Positions 1 through 8,255 of a DNA stretch of 64,000 nt are shown here, in pieces. Source of the DNA: Streptomyces sp. NK08204 (GTDB lineage: Bacteria; Actinomycetota; Actinomycetes; Streptomycetales; Streptomycetaceae); the NCBI RefSeq assembly GCF_020400585.1, contig NZ_JAINVF010000001.1, positions 124,001-188,000 of the forward strand. The letters run 5' to 3'. How positions within the stretch are numbered: position 1 is the stretch's first letter; every line of letters begins with the position of its first letter. The position numbers and the translations under genes were made by a program. The notes beneath the pieces were generated by a model. It did no database searches. It was not told where the DNA came from and saw only the letters and a program-made list of their open reading frames with translations.

Positions 1-843
1 TCCCGGGCCGCGGCGGCCGGGGCGCGAGTCGAGGTAGCGGCGTGCTCCCCAGCCGAGGACGGCTTCGGCGAGGAGCACGCCGGAACCGGCCTCGGCCTGG
101 CCCAGCTGCTCGGCGGCGTGCCGGCAGTACGGGCAGCCGGCGAGGTGCCGGCGGACATCGGGCAGCAGGCCGCCGCCGCGCCGGATCGGAACGTCGAGAA
201 GGCGGTTGTAGTAGCGGCAGTCCTTGCTGGGCGCGAGTTCCCGGTGTGCGCGGACAAGTCCTTCCCGGAATGCGCCCCGGGCCTGTTCCAGAGTGGCCGC
301 CGCGGTGTCCGTGTCCATGCCGAGCAGCCCGGCGGGGACGGCTACCGGCTCGGCATCCACCTCGGTGTGCCACAGAAGTGCCTGCTCCAGCCGGGGAAGG
401 GCATGGAATGAGTGTGCGGACAGGGCGCGGTTTTCCGATATCAGGGACTGCGCCGCACGCATACCGCGTCCGCCTGCGGGTTTCCGGAGTCCCGGCAGTT
501 CGGCGGCTATGCGTTCCGTTCCGGACCAGTTCACGACCGTGTCCCGGACGGTCACCAGCAGGCGTGGCCGCAGCGCCTCGGCGCCTTCGCCGAGCGCGAG
601 GCGGCCGAGGACCTGGTGGAAGGCGGCGGCGGTGACCATGTGGGCCAGGGGGCCGGACGTGGCCAGGCAGATGACCGCGTAGTCCTGTGCGGGCCGCCAG
701 TGCCGGGCCATCAGCAGGGCGGTGGACCGGGAGGCCTCTGCGTCGGAGCCGGCACGCAGGGGGCCGGCGAGGGATTCATCGGATTCCCCGCCTTGCGATC
801 CGGGCGGCGGATAGGGGGGACGAGGGGGGTGGGGGGTGAACAC
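1..843 (-). CDS. Sigma-70-like protein with zf-HC2 zinc finger, C-terminus cut by window edge
   Basis: The minus frame is open from a GTG at 843, preceded by AAAGGA about 10 nt upstream, to the window edge, so the C-terminus is missing. After a Pro-rich leader come a sigma-region-2-like helical block (ALLMARHWRPAQDYAVICLA) and a region-4-like segment (LPRLEQALLWHTEVDAEP). Next is a zinc-binding motif of the anti-sigma type (DVRRHLAGCPYCRHAAEQL). Large Streptomyces proteins of this kind join a sigma-like head to a zf-HC2 element and often a transmembrane or secreted tail. I infer a regulatory or envelope-signalling role; whether it binds RNA polymerase is unknown. The next gene leftward would be needed to see the tail domain. 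Confidence 0.7.
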   Translation of the reverse strand, partial: MFTPHPPRPPYPPPGSQGGESDESLAGPLRAGSDAEASRSTALLMARHWRPAQDYAVICLATSGPLAHMVTAAAFHQVLGRLALGEGAEALRPRLLVTVRDTVVNWSGTERIAAELPGLRKPAGGRGMRAAQSLISENRALSAHSFHALPRLEQALLWHTEVDAEPVAVPAGLLGMDTDTAAATLEQARGAFREGLVRAHRELAPSKDCRYYNRLLDVPIRRGGGLLPDVRRHLAGCPYCRHAAEQLGQAEAGSGVLLAEAVLGWGARRYLDSRPGRRGPG

Positions 844-866
844 TGAGCGGATTCCTTTGGCGCGTG

Positions 867-879
867 TGACGTTGCGTCA
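867..879. promoter_or_regulatory. Small dyad upstream of the sigma-like gene
   Basis: TGACG-TTG-CGTCA is a perfect 5-bp dyad 24 bp upstream of the GTG at 843, where an operator or promoter-proximal site would sit. No regulator is identified. The rest of the 420-bp gap (844-1264) shows no convincing gene. Confidence 0.25.
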
Positions 880-1212
880 GTGCGATGGCACATACCTCTG
901 GAGTGCATTCGGGGAGCGGAAATTCACCGGCGCACGGCCGGCCGGATCGGCCAACTGCCGGAAGGGCCCTGGCCTTTACCCTCCGCACGGGCGTGGCAAC
1001 CTTTGCACACCTTCCACACAGGCAACAAGAGACCCGTACGGACATCGGCCGGTTCGAAGAGAAGTCGGAATGCAGAGAGGGCTTGCTGCTTCCGAAACGC
1101 CGGGCTTTCCATTTCTCCCGCGGCCCGTGCGAAGGCCGCACACGCATCGCCGGGCCGCGCACGCTCCCCGGCCGGCCGTCCCCGTGGGGGACCGATCGCC
1201 GACCGGCACCGC

Positions 1213-1259
1213 CCCGGGCCGGGCCGGCCGCCCACGGCGGCTTCCCCCGCCGGCCCGGG
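1213..1259 (-). terminator. Hairpin terminator after the toxin gene
   Basis: CCCGGGCCGG (1213-1222) pairs perfectly with CCGGCCCGGG (1250-1259), just past the toxin stop codon at 1265 on the minus strand. Streptomyces terminators usually lack the T-run, as here. Confidence 0.45.
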
Positions 1260-1264
1260 TGGTG

Positions 1265-1645
1265 TCAGATCTGCCAGGAGCGGAGCCGGTCGGCCGCACC
1301 GTAGACGTCGGCCTTGCCGGACATCAGGTCGCGGGCGAGGTCGACCAGGGCGCCGTAGGGCGGGTCGATGCCGACCCCGCTGACGAACATGTAGGCCACG
1401 GCGGTGGCGCAGGCGAAGCGGGCGTTGGCCGCGGGCAGCGGCTTGAGCACGGCGAGGGTGTGCAGCAGGGCGGCGGCCCGCCACGCGGGATCGGAGTCGA
1501 CGCCGAGCCGGGGCGGGTCGACCCGGTGCCGGGCGACGGCTGCCACCAGCGCGGAGAAGTCGTCGACCGTGGGCTGGTCGGGCAGGACCTCCTCGTGACG
1601 CTGGAGCAGCCAGGGGACGTCGATATGGATGAGGGAAGGCATCAC
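1265..1645 (-). CDS. Fic/Doc-family toxin of a toxin-antitoxin pair
   Basis: A roughly 125-aa helical protein of the Doc-like toxin class that streptomycetes annotate as Fic-family TA toxin. The core DPAWRAAALLHTLAVLKPLP is followed by AANARFACATAVAYMFVSG, which lines up with the Fic loop. The catalytic HxFx(D/E)GNGR signature is degenerate here: only the N-x-R part remains recognisable and the His is absent. It may therefore have a different activity, like the kinase-type Doc, or be inactive. The stop of the upstream antitoxin (TGA 1648-1646) abuts the GTG start at 1645, with an ATG at 1642 as alternative, so the two are translationally coupled and antitoxin is made first. Confidence 0.75.
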   Translation of the reverse strand: MMPSLIHIDVPWLLQRHEEVLPDQPTVDDFSALVAAVARHRVDPPRLGVDSDPAWRAAALLHTLAVLKPLPAANARFACATAVAYMFVSGVGIDPPYGALVDLARDLMSGKADVYGAADRLRSWQI

Positions 1646-1885
1646 TCAGGCAGCCTCGCCCTTGGCGGGGGGCTCGTCGTCCGGGAAGGCGGCGGCGAAC
1701 TCCTCCGCGTGCGCGGTGAAGAAGCTGCGGAACGCCTCCGCACCCTCCTGCAGCGCCCGGTGCCGGGCGATGTCGGCGGCTGCGGCCTCACGCACCAGGG
1801 CCTTCATCGACGTACCGCGCTCCTTGGCGATCTGCCTCAGGTCCTCTAGCTCGCGTTCGCTGAACTCCACATTGAGAGCTGGCAT
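1646..1885 (-). CDS. Ribbon-helix-helix antitoxin
   Basis: A 79-aa protein starting PALNVEFSERELEDLRQIAK, which has the short beta-strand plus helix pattern of RHH/CopG DNA-binding antitoxins. A helical acidic tail (EEFAAAFPDDEPP) is suited to wrapping the toxin. It is the first gene of a two-gene operon with the Fic-like toxin and probably autoregulates its promoter in the 98 bp upstream. The exact antitoxin family is inferred from size, fold pattern and gene order. Confidence 0.75.
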   Translation of the reverse strand: MPALNVEFSERELEDLRQIAKERGTSMKALVREAAAADIARHRALQEGAEAFRSFFTAHAEEFAAAFPDDEPPAKGEAA

Positions 1886-2034
1886 GCCCTCACGGTACCG
1901 CGCGGGTACTTACCCGTAAATATCACCAGGTCAGGCGGCATCTTCTCCGGTACCTTCGAGCCGAGCCCGCGAGGCCGGACATCATGTCCGATTCCCGCCG
2001 GTGCCGGGCGGCCCGGCACAGCAGACTCGCCCTC

Positions 2035-2556
2035 ATGGAAGAGTTCACGGACCAGCGCACTGTGCACACGCGGTACACCAGCCCGCTCGGCGACCTGCTG
2101 CTGACCGGCGAGCGGTCGTTCGCGGGCCTCACCCTGACCTCGCTGTCCCTGCCGGGGCAGCGCGGCGTGCCGGCCGTCCGCCCACAGGACCGCGACGACG
2201 ACGTGTTCGCCGCGGTGGCCCGATGGCTGGACGCCTACTTCGCCGGCCGCCCGACCCGTTTCGACCTGCCGCTCGCCGCCGCGGGCAGCCCGTTCCAGCA
2301 GCGGGTGTGGCGGGCACTGGACGACATCCCGTACGGCACCACGACCAGCTACGGCGAGCTGGCGGCCGTGCTGGGCGTGCCCCGGACCGAGATCCGCGCG
2401 GTGGGCCGGGCCCTCGGCGCGAACCCGCTGCTGCTGGTGCGGCCCTGTCACCGGGTGATCGGCGCGGACGGTTCGATGCGCGGGTACGCCGGTGACGTGG
2501 AGCGCAAGGTCTGGCTGCTGACGCACGAGGGCGCGCTGCAGCCCACACTGGTGTGA
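2035..2556 (+). CDS. ogt: Methylated-DNA--protein-cysteine methyltransferase
   Basis: A suicide repair enzyme that takes methyl groups from O6-methylguanine or O4-methylthymine onto its own cysteine. The C-terminal half has the complete signature: the helix-turn-helix segment GTTTSYGELAAVLGVP, the Asn hinge (GANPLLLV), the active-site PCHRVI and the trailing GSMRGYAGD. The N-terminus begins SPLGDLLLTGE as in the family. I chose ATG 2035 because homology begins near there; an upstream ATG at 1984 with a weak GAGG would add 17 residues. It overlaps or nearly touches the 2OG-oxygenase gene downstream, forming a likely alkylation-damage operon. Confidence 0.92.
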   Translation: MEEFTDQRTVHTRYTSPLGDLLLTGERSFAGLTLTSLSLPGQRGVPAVRPQDRDDDVFAAVARWLDAYFAGRPTRFDLPLAAAGSPFQQRVWRALDDIPYGTTTSYGELAAVLGVPRTEIRAVGRALGANPLLLVRPCHRVIGADGSMRGYAGDVERKVWLLTHEGALQPTLV

Positions 2557-2570
2557 CCCGGCGAGGCACC

Positions 2571-3293
2571 ATGACCCTCACCACCGACGAGGCCCGGCGC
2601 CGCGCCGCCCGTACCGACTGGGGGGCGCTCGCCGCCGAGCTGGACGAGTACGGCAGCGCGCCGACGGGTCCGCTGCTGACGCCCGCCGAATGCGCCCGTG
2701 TGGCCGCCCTCTACGACAGGCCCGAGCTGTTCCGCACGACGGTGGATCTGGCCCGGCACCGGTTCGGCTGCGGCGAGTACCGCTACTTCACCCACGATCT
2801 GCCCGCGCCGGTCGCCGCCCTGCGCGCCGCGCTCTACCCGCACCTGCTGCCGGTCGCCCGGGACTGGGCGGCCCGCCTGGACCGCCCGGCCCTCTGGCCG
2901 GACACGCTGGAGGAATGGCTGGAGCGCTGCCATGCCGCCGGGCAGTACCGCTCGGCGCAGATCCTGCTCTCCTACGGGCCGGGCGACTGGAACGCCCTGC
3001 ACCGGGACGTGTTCGGCGAGCTGGTCTTCCCGCTCCAAGTGGTCATCGCCCTGGACGCGTACGGCACCGACTACACCGGCGGCGAGTTCCTGCTGGTGGA
3101 GCAGCGCCCCCGCGCCCAGTCCCGGGGCACGGCGAGCGTCCTGCGCCGGGGCCACGGCCTGGTGTTCACCACGCGGGACCGTCCCGTGCGCACCCGCCGG
3201 GGCTGGTCGGCCGCAGCGCTGCGGCACGGGGTGAGCACCGTACGGTCCGGGCGACGGCGCACCCTGGGGCTGGTCTTCCACGACGCCATGTGA
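2571..3293 (+). CDS. 2OG-Fe(II) oxygenase (prolyl-hydroxylase/AlkB-like fold)
   Basis: A 240-aa non-heme iron dioxygenase. The double-stranded beta-helix shows the iron facial triad as LHRDVFGE (H-x-D) and RHGVSTV (distal H), followed by the 2-oxoglutarate-binding Arg region (RSGRRRTLGLVFHDA). The GGEFLLVEQRPRAQS segment is typical of a Streptomyces family annotated simply as 2OG-Fe(II) oxygenase. ATG 2571 has GAGG 7 nt upstream; a GTG at 2553 overlapping the ogt stop is the alternative. Coupling to ogt suggests oxidative demethylation of alkylated nucleic acid, but the substrate cannot be read from sequence. Confidence 0.85.
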   Translation: MTLTTDEARRRAARTDWGALAAELDEYGSAPTGPLLTPAECARVAALYDRPELFRTTVDLARHRFGCGEYRYFTHDLPAPVAALRAALYPHLLPVARDWAARLDRPALWPDTLEEWLERCHAAGQYRSAQILLSYGPGDWNALHRDVFGELVFPLQVVIALDAYGTDYTGGEFLLVEQRPRAQSRGTASVLRRGHGLVFTTRDRPVRTRRGWSAAALRHGVSTVRSGRRRTLGLVFHDAM

Positions 3294-3554
3294 CCGCGCC
3301 GTTCGCCCTCGCCAGGAAGCGCCGGCACTCACAATCGATCGTCGGTGCACCATATCTGACGGTCCGCCAGATGCGATCGGCAAGGGCCGCTTCCGTCCGC
3401 CCCGGCGCAAGAGGGACCGGAATTCCCCCTTGACCGTGTTCCACCCTCCGGCCGGGTCACCGGGATCGCCGTTCGCGTCGGCGTCCGACGCACTACGCTG
3501 GAACACGAGTGGTGCAGCCTGTTCACTGTGAGTGTGCGCTTGGGAGCGGCGACG

Positions 3555-5969
3555 ATGAGCCGGGTCTATCCGTTTGACGATGCGGCTACGGCCCGGGCTG
3601 TCATCGACGACGACGGAACCCTGGTGGAGTGGAACGAGGGCGCCCAGCGCCTGCTCGGCCACCCCGCCGAGGCCGTGGTGGGCCGCCCCGCCGCAGACCT
3701 GCTCGCCGCTGTCGGCACCCCGCCCGTAGCCGGCGTCACCCGCTGGGCGGGGACCATCGGATTGCGCCACCGGGACGGCCGTACGGTCTCGGTGTGGCTG
3801 CTCGCGCACCACCGCCCGGCGCATGACGGCCACCCGGGGAACTGGCTGGTCGTCACCCCGCTGACCGGCGCCGAACCCGTCGGCGCGGAGGATCCGCTGG
3901 CCGCGGCGGGCCTGACCCAGCTGCCGTGCGCCGTCGCCGTGTACGACGCCGAGCTGCGGTTGTGCCGGATGAACAACGCCATGGCCGAGGTCGTCGGGCT
4001 GCCCGAGGAGCGGGTGCGCGGTCTCCGGTTCGCGGAGATCAGCGGCGGGCAGCAGAGCGAGGAGCTGGAGCGGAGCATGCTCCGGGTGCTGGCCACCGGC
4101 CGGGCGCTGGGGGACCATACGTTCACGCGCGGCTGCGGCGAGGACCCGGCGGACGTCTGGCTCGTCCGGATGGCACCGGTCAAGGACGCCGAGGGCCGGG
4201 TGCTGGGCGTGTCCCTGGTCGCCCACGACATCACCGACAGCTACCGGGCCCGGCAGCGCCTGCAACTGCTGAACGAGGCGAGCGTCCGCATCGGCTCCAC
4301 CCTGGACGTCACCCGTACGGCGCAGGAGCTGGCGGACGTGTGCGTGCCGGTGCTCGCCGACTTCGTCACCATCGACCTGCTCGACCCGCAGGAGGACGGC
4401 AGCGAGCCCCCGGCCCGTGTGACGGCGCCGGTGCGGTTGCGCCGTGCCGCCCACCAGTCGGTTCTGCCGGGCGTACCGGAGGCGGTGACCCAGCCGGGCC
4501 GGCTCGAGACCTACCCGGACTTCTCCCCGCAGGCGGACTCGCTCACCGCGGGCCGCACCATCACGACCTCGTCGGCCGCGGAGGACATGGGGCAGTGGGT
4601 GGCCTGGAACACCTCGCGCGCCCAGATGGTGCGGGGGTTCGGCATCCACTCCTCGATGTCGGTGCCGATCCAGGCGCGCGGGCTGACCCTCGGCGTCGCG
4701 GTGCTCACCCGGCACCGGTGCCCGGACCCGTTCACCGCGGACGACGTACTGCTCGCCGAGGAGATCACCGCGCGGGCCGCCGTCAGCATCGACAACGCCC
4801 GCCGCTACTCGCGCGAGCGGGAGACCGCCCTCGCGCTCCAGCGCAGCCTGCTGCCGCGCTCGCTTCCCCGCACGGCGGCCCTGGAGGCCGCCTCCCGCTA
4901 TCTGCCGGCGGCCAGCGCAGGAGTGGGCGGCGACTGGTTCGACGTGATCCCGCTGTCCGGGATGCGGGTCGCCATGGTCGTCGGGGACGTCGTCGGGCAC
5001 GGCATCCAGGCCTCGGCGAGCATGGGGCGGCTGCGCACCGCCGTACGCACCCTCGCCGACATCGACCTCGCCCCGGACGAACTGCTCACGCATCTGGACG
5101 ACCTGGTGCTCCGGCTGTCGGAGGAGTCCGGCGGCGACGAGAGCACCGGCGTGGTCGGCGCAACCTGTCTGTACGCGGTGTACGACCCGGTGTCCCGGCG
5201 CTGCACGCTGGCCCGGGCCGGGCATCCGCCGCCCGTGCTGCTGCGGCCGGGCGGGCGGCCCGACCGGCTCGACCTGCCCGCCGGTCCCCCGCTGGGACTG
5301 GGCGGACTCCCCTTCGAGTCGGCCGAGGTGGAACTGCCCGAGGGCACCGTCCTCGCCCTGTACACGGATGGCCTGGTGCATTCCCGGGAGCAGGACCCGG
5401 ACACCAGCCGGGAACTGCTGCACCAGGCCCTCGGCAGGTACACCGGCTCCCTGGACGAGACCTGCGACCGCATCCTGCACGCGCTGCTGCCGCCCGACGG
5501 CGCCCCCGACGACGTGGCGCTGCTGCTCGCCCGCACCCAGGGCCTGCCCGCGTCCCAGGTGGCGACCTGGGACGTCCCCGCCGACCCGGCACTGGTCGCG
5601 CCGATCCGCAAGCAGGTCGTGGGGCAGCTGGACGCCTGGGGGCTGACCGAGGCCGCGTTCACGACGGAGCTGGTGGTCAGCGAGCTGGTCACCAACGCGA
5701 TCCGGTACGGCTCCCACCCGATCCGGCTCCGGCTGATCCACGACGCGGCCACCCTGACCTGCGAGGTCTCCGACAGCAGCCACACCGCACCGCATCTGCG
5801 CCGGGCCAAGACGTTCGACGAGGGCGGCCGGGGCCTGCTGCTGGTCGCCCAGCTCACCCAGCGCTGGGGCACCCGGCACATCGCGGAGGGCAAGACGATC
5901 TGGGCGGAACTGGCCCTGTTCGATGAGGCGTCGCAGGGTTCGGAGGCATGGCAGGACTTGGAGGCGTAG
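3555..5969 (+). CDS. SpoIIE-family phosphatase with PAS, PAS, GAF and RsbW-like ATPase modules
   Basis: An approximately 804-aa multidomain regulator. It has PAS at about residues 10-110 (AVIDDDGTLVEWNEGAQRLL) and a second PAS to about 235. A GAF domain runs to about 425 and ends in TARAAVSIDNARRY. The PP2C/SpoIIE phosphatase (about 440-650) contains GVGGDWFDVIPL, VGDVVGHG and LYTDGLV. A C-terminal HATPase_c anti-sigma-like domain has the N-box ELVTNAIRYG and DEGGRGLLLV. Such proteins dephosphorylate STAS antagonists and so free SigB-type sigma factors; a STAS protein lies at 12.6 kb. ATG 3555 has GGGAG upstream; GTG 3528 is the alternative. Confidence 0.92.
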   Translation: MSRVYPFDDAATARAVIDDDGTLVEWNEGAQRLLGHPAEAVVGRPAADLLAAVGTPPVAGVTRWAGTIGLRHRDGRTVSVWLLAHHRPAHDGHPGNWLVVTPLTGAEPVGAEDPLAAAGLTQLPCAVAVYDAELRLCRMNNAMAEVVGLPEERVRGLRFAEISGGQQSEELERSMLRVLATGRALGDHTFTRGCGEDPADVWLVRMAPVKDAEGRVLGVSLVAHDITDSYRARQRLQLLNEASVRIGSTLDVTRTAQELADVCVPVLADFVTIDLLDPQEDGSEPPARVTAPVRLRRAAHQSVLPGVPEAVTQPGRLETYPDFSPQADSLTAGRTITTSSAAEDMGQWVAWNTSRAQMVRGFGIHSSMSVPIQARGLTLGVAVLTRHRCPDPFTADDVLLAEEITARAAVSIDNARRYSRERETALALQRSLLPRSLPRTAALEAASRYLPAASAGVGGDWFDVIPLSGMRVAMVVGDVVGHGIQASASMGRLRTAVRTLADIDLAPDELLTHLDDLVLRLSEESGGDESTGVVGATCLYAVYDPVSRRCTLARAGHPPPVLLRPGGRPDRLDLPAGPPLGLGGLPFESAEVELPEGTVLALYTDGLVHSREQDPDTSRELLHQALGRYTGSLDETCDRILHALLPPDGAPDDVALLLARTQGLPASQVATWDVPADPALVAPIRKQVVGQLDAWGLTEAAFTTELVVSELVTNAIRYGSHPIRLRLIHDAATLTCEVSDSSHTAPHLRRAKTFDEGGRGLLLVAQLTQRWGTRHIAEGKTIWAELALFDEASQGSEAWQDLEA

Positions 5970-6112
5970 GGCGCCTGCGGAGGCGGGCCGCAGGCCGAGC
6001 AGGGCCCACAGCCGGAGGATGCCCCGGACACAGACGCAGGCCCGCAGGCCGAGGAAGGCCGGCAGCCGGCAAAGACGTCGGCACGGAGGCGGGTCCGGGC
6101 GCGCGGGGTGCG

Positions 6113-6661
6113 TCAGTCGGCGGTGAGCCAGGGCCGGACCTGCTTGCGGGCCTCGTGCAGACGGGACTTGAGGGTGCCGAGCGGGATACCGAGGCGCTCG
6201 GCGACCTCGGCGTACTCCAGCTGACAGATGTCCCGGTAGACCAGCGGCCCGACCAACTGCGGGTGCTCGCGCTCGAGCCGGTCCAGCGCCTCCAGCAGGT
6301 CGACGCGGGAGCCCGCGATGACGCTGGTGGTGCGCGGGTCGACGTGCTCGGCCGGTTCGATGGCGGCCGGCTGCTCGGCGGCCCGCCGTTTCAGCTCCCG
6401 GTACTTCTGCCGGCAGCAGTTGGCGACCACCGTGTACAGCCAGGTACCGAAGCGGCTGCGGCCCTCGAAGCCGGTGATGTGCCGGGCCACCTGGAACAGC
6501 ACGTCCTGGGCGGCCTCCTCCGCGTCCTCCCGGCACGGCAGGAAGCGCCCGCAGCGGCGCACGACCTCGGGCCGGATGCCGGTCAGCAGCCGGTCCAGTG
6601 CCGCGCTGTCGCCCGTGGCGGCACGCCGGGCGAGGTCTTCGAGCGGCGCCGGGTCCTGCAC
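6113..6661 (-). CDS. ECF RNA polymerase sigma factor
   Basis: A 182-aa ECF sigma. Region 2 contains REDAEEAAQDVLFQVARHI and FGTWLYTVVANCCRQKYRE. Region 4 contains QLEYAEVAERLGIPLGTLKS and RLHEARKQVRPWL, the helix-turn-helix for the -35 element. The GTG start at 6661 has GAGGGGG 9 nt upstream. It is divergent from the Ser/Thr kinase gene, with only 46 bp between the starts, so the two probably share a control region. No anti-sigma gene adjoins it. The kinase may fill the regulatory role, since phosphorylation of ECF sigmas by neighbouring kinases is known elsewhere. Confidence 0.93.
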   Translation of the reverse strand: MQDPAPLEDLARRAATGDSAALDRLLTGIRPEVVRRCGRFLPCREDAEEAAQDVLFQVARHITGFEGRSRFGTWLYTVVANCCRQKYRELKRRAAEQPAAIEPAEHVDPRTTSVIAGSRVDLLEALDRLEREHPQLVGPLVYRDICQLEYAEVAERLGIPLGTLKSRLHEARKQVRPWLTAD

Positions 6662-6707
6662 GGAAGGGTCCCCCTCGCATCGATCTCAGGGCAGGCATGA
6701 TACTCGT

Positions 6708-8099
6708 ATGCACCCCCCGGAGCGGATCGGCCGTTACCGCCTCGAACGGCGCCTGGGCAGCGGCGCCTTCGCCACGGTCTGGCTCGCCCACGACGACGAT
6801 CTGCAGGCTCTGGTGGCCGTGAAGGTCCTCGCGGAGAACTGGGCGCACCGGCTCGACATCCGCGACCGCTTCCTGTCCGAGGCACGGCTGCTGCGCAGGG
6901 CCGGCTCCAGCCGGGTGGTGCAGGTCTACGACATCGGTGAACTCCCTGACGGCAGGCCGTACTTCGTCATGGAGTACGCCGACGGGGGCACCCTCGCCGA
7001 TCTGCTGGCCGCCGGTCGGCCTCCGGTCGCGCAGGCACTGCGGCTCACGGCGCTGATCGCGCGCGGCGCCGCCGCGCTGCACGAGGCGGGCATCGTGCAC
7101 CGGGACATCAAACCGACCAATGTGCTGTTGCACACCGCGCCGGACGGCGAGCGGCGGGTGCTGCTGGCCGATCTGGGGCTGGCCAAGAGCCTCGCCCAGG
7201 CCTCGATGCTCACCCTGGCTGCGGGCTCGGCGGGGTACCGGCCGCCGGAGCAGGCGGAGCCCGGAGAGGGCATCGACGAACGGGCCGACGTCTACAGCCT
7301 GGGCGCGGTCGGCTACGAGCTGGTCACCGGCACCGTGCCGGGGCCGCCCGGAAAGGTCGTACCGCCCAGGCGGCTGCGGCCGGACCTCGGCGAGGACGTG
7401 GAACGGGCGCTGCTGCGTGCGCTGGAGCCGGACCGCGCGCGCCGCTGGCCCGGCGCGCAGGCGTACGCGGACGAGCTGGACCGGCTGGCGGCCGGCTCGC
7501 CCGCGCAGCGTGGCCGCAGGCGCCTGGACGCCGTGCGCGGCAGGCTCGGTACCGTGACCCTGGCCCTCGCCGCGGTGCTGGCCGCGGGGGCCGCCGCGGT
7601 CACGGGGACCGTGCTGACCGGCCGGCACGGCACGGCGGACGAGACACGGGTGTCGGACTCCACCGGCCGGGTGGTCGCCCGCGTTCCCGCCGGCTGGGGC
7701 CGCGCACTGCGCGACTCCGGCTGGAACCCGGGCGCGCTGGGGCTGCGGGCGGGGCACGAGCCGGGCCTGCTGGTCGCCGACGACCTCGCACGGTGGCCGG
7801 ACCTGGCTGCGGCGGTCGACGGCGTGTTCATCGGGGTCAGCCACTACGGCGACCTGACCGCCCACGTCCAGTCCCTCACCCACTCCGGCTGTCGTTACTC
7901 GGGAAGCCGCCTCTTCGCCGACGCCCGCTGGCACGGCCCGGTACGCGCCTGGACCGGCTGCCCGGACGGCGGCTCGGTGACGGAGTCCGCCCTGAGACCG
8001 GCGAAGGGTGCCGCCGGGCCGCAGGTGTACGTGCAGGTGCGCCAGCGGGGTCCGGGCGACGCGACAGACCGGGTGCTGCGCTCACTGAGGGTGAGCTGA
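6708..8099 (+). CDS. Transmembrane Ser/Thr protein kinase (PknB type)
   Basis: A 463-aa receptor kinase. The catalytic domain (about 1-265) is complete: Gly loop LGSGAFATVWLA, Lys in VAVKVL, HRDIKPTN catalytic loop, ADLGLAK (DLG in place of DFG) and SAGYRPPEQ. A single membrane segment (TVTLALAAVLAAGAAAV) separates it from an extracellular domain of about 150 aa. That domain has two Cys (SGCRYSG, WTGCPDGG), possibly a disulfide, and no PASTA repeats. It is divergent from the ECF sigma gene. The start is fixed by homology (MHPPERIGRYRLERRLGSG); substrate and ligand are unknown. Confidence 0.93.
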   Translation: MHPPERIGRYRLERRLGSGAFATVWLAHDDDLQALVAVKVLAENWAHRLDIRDRFLSEARLLRRAGSSRVVQVYDIGELPDGRPYFVMEYADGGTLADLLAAGRPPVAQALRLTALIARGAAALHEAGIVHRDIKPTNVLLHTAPDGERRVLLADLGLAKSLAQASMLTLAAGSAGYRPPEQAEPGEGIDERADVYSLGAVGYELVTGTVPGPPGKVVPPRRLRPDLGEDVERALLRALEPDRARRWPGAQAYADELDRLAAGSPAQRGRRRLDAVRGRLGTVTLALAAVLAAGAAAVTGTVLTGRHGTADETRVSDSTGRVVARVPAGWGRALRDSGWNPGALGLRAGHEPGLLVADDLARWPDLAAAVDGVFIGVSHYGDLTAHVQSLTHSGCRYSGSRLFADARWHGPVRAWTGCPDGGSVTESALRPAKGAAGPQVYVQVRQRGPGDATDRVLRSLRVS

Positions 8100-8198
8100 C
8101 GCGCCGGAGTGCGTCCGTCGGTCAAGGTGAGGGAAAGAACGGTGAGTGGGGAGAACTTTTCCGTCGGCGCGCGCATCGGAGTGTCATGACGGCGCACT

Positions 8199-8229
8199 CG
8201 GCGCCGTAGGCGCGCGCAGCGCGCGTGCC
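8199..8229. promoter_or_regulatory. GC-only hairpin in the leader of the DUF4232 gene
   Basis: GCGCGC-GCA-GCGCGC within 8199-8229 forms a tight stem-loop about 30 nt before the ATG of the lipoprotein gene. It could be a kinase-gene terminator or a leader structure; nothing more specific can be said. Confidence 0.25.
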
Positions 8230-8255
8230 GTGAAGATCCAGGAGTGTTGAGCGAC

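Noticed and set aside
776..1162. 128-codon minus-strand frame upstream of the sigma-like gene
   Set aside because: It overlaps the sigma-like coding start in another frame and has no recognisable sequence or ribosome site.
2448..7934. Very long (1828-codon) open frame on the minus strand
   Set aside because: It runs antisense through the ogt, oxygenase, SpoIIE and kinase genes, all with strong motifs on other frames; high GC alone keeps it open.
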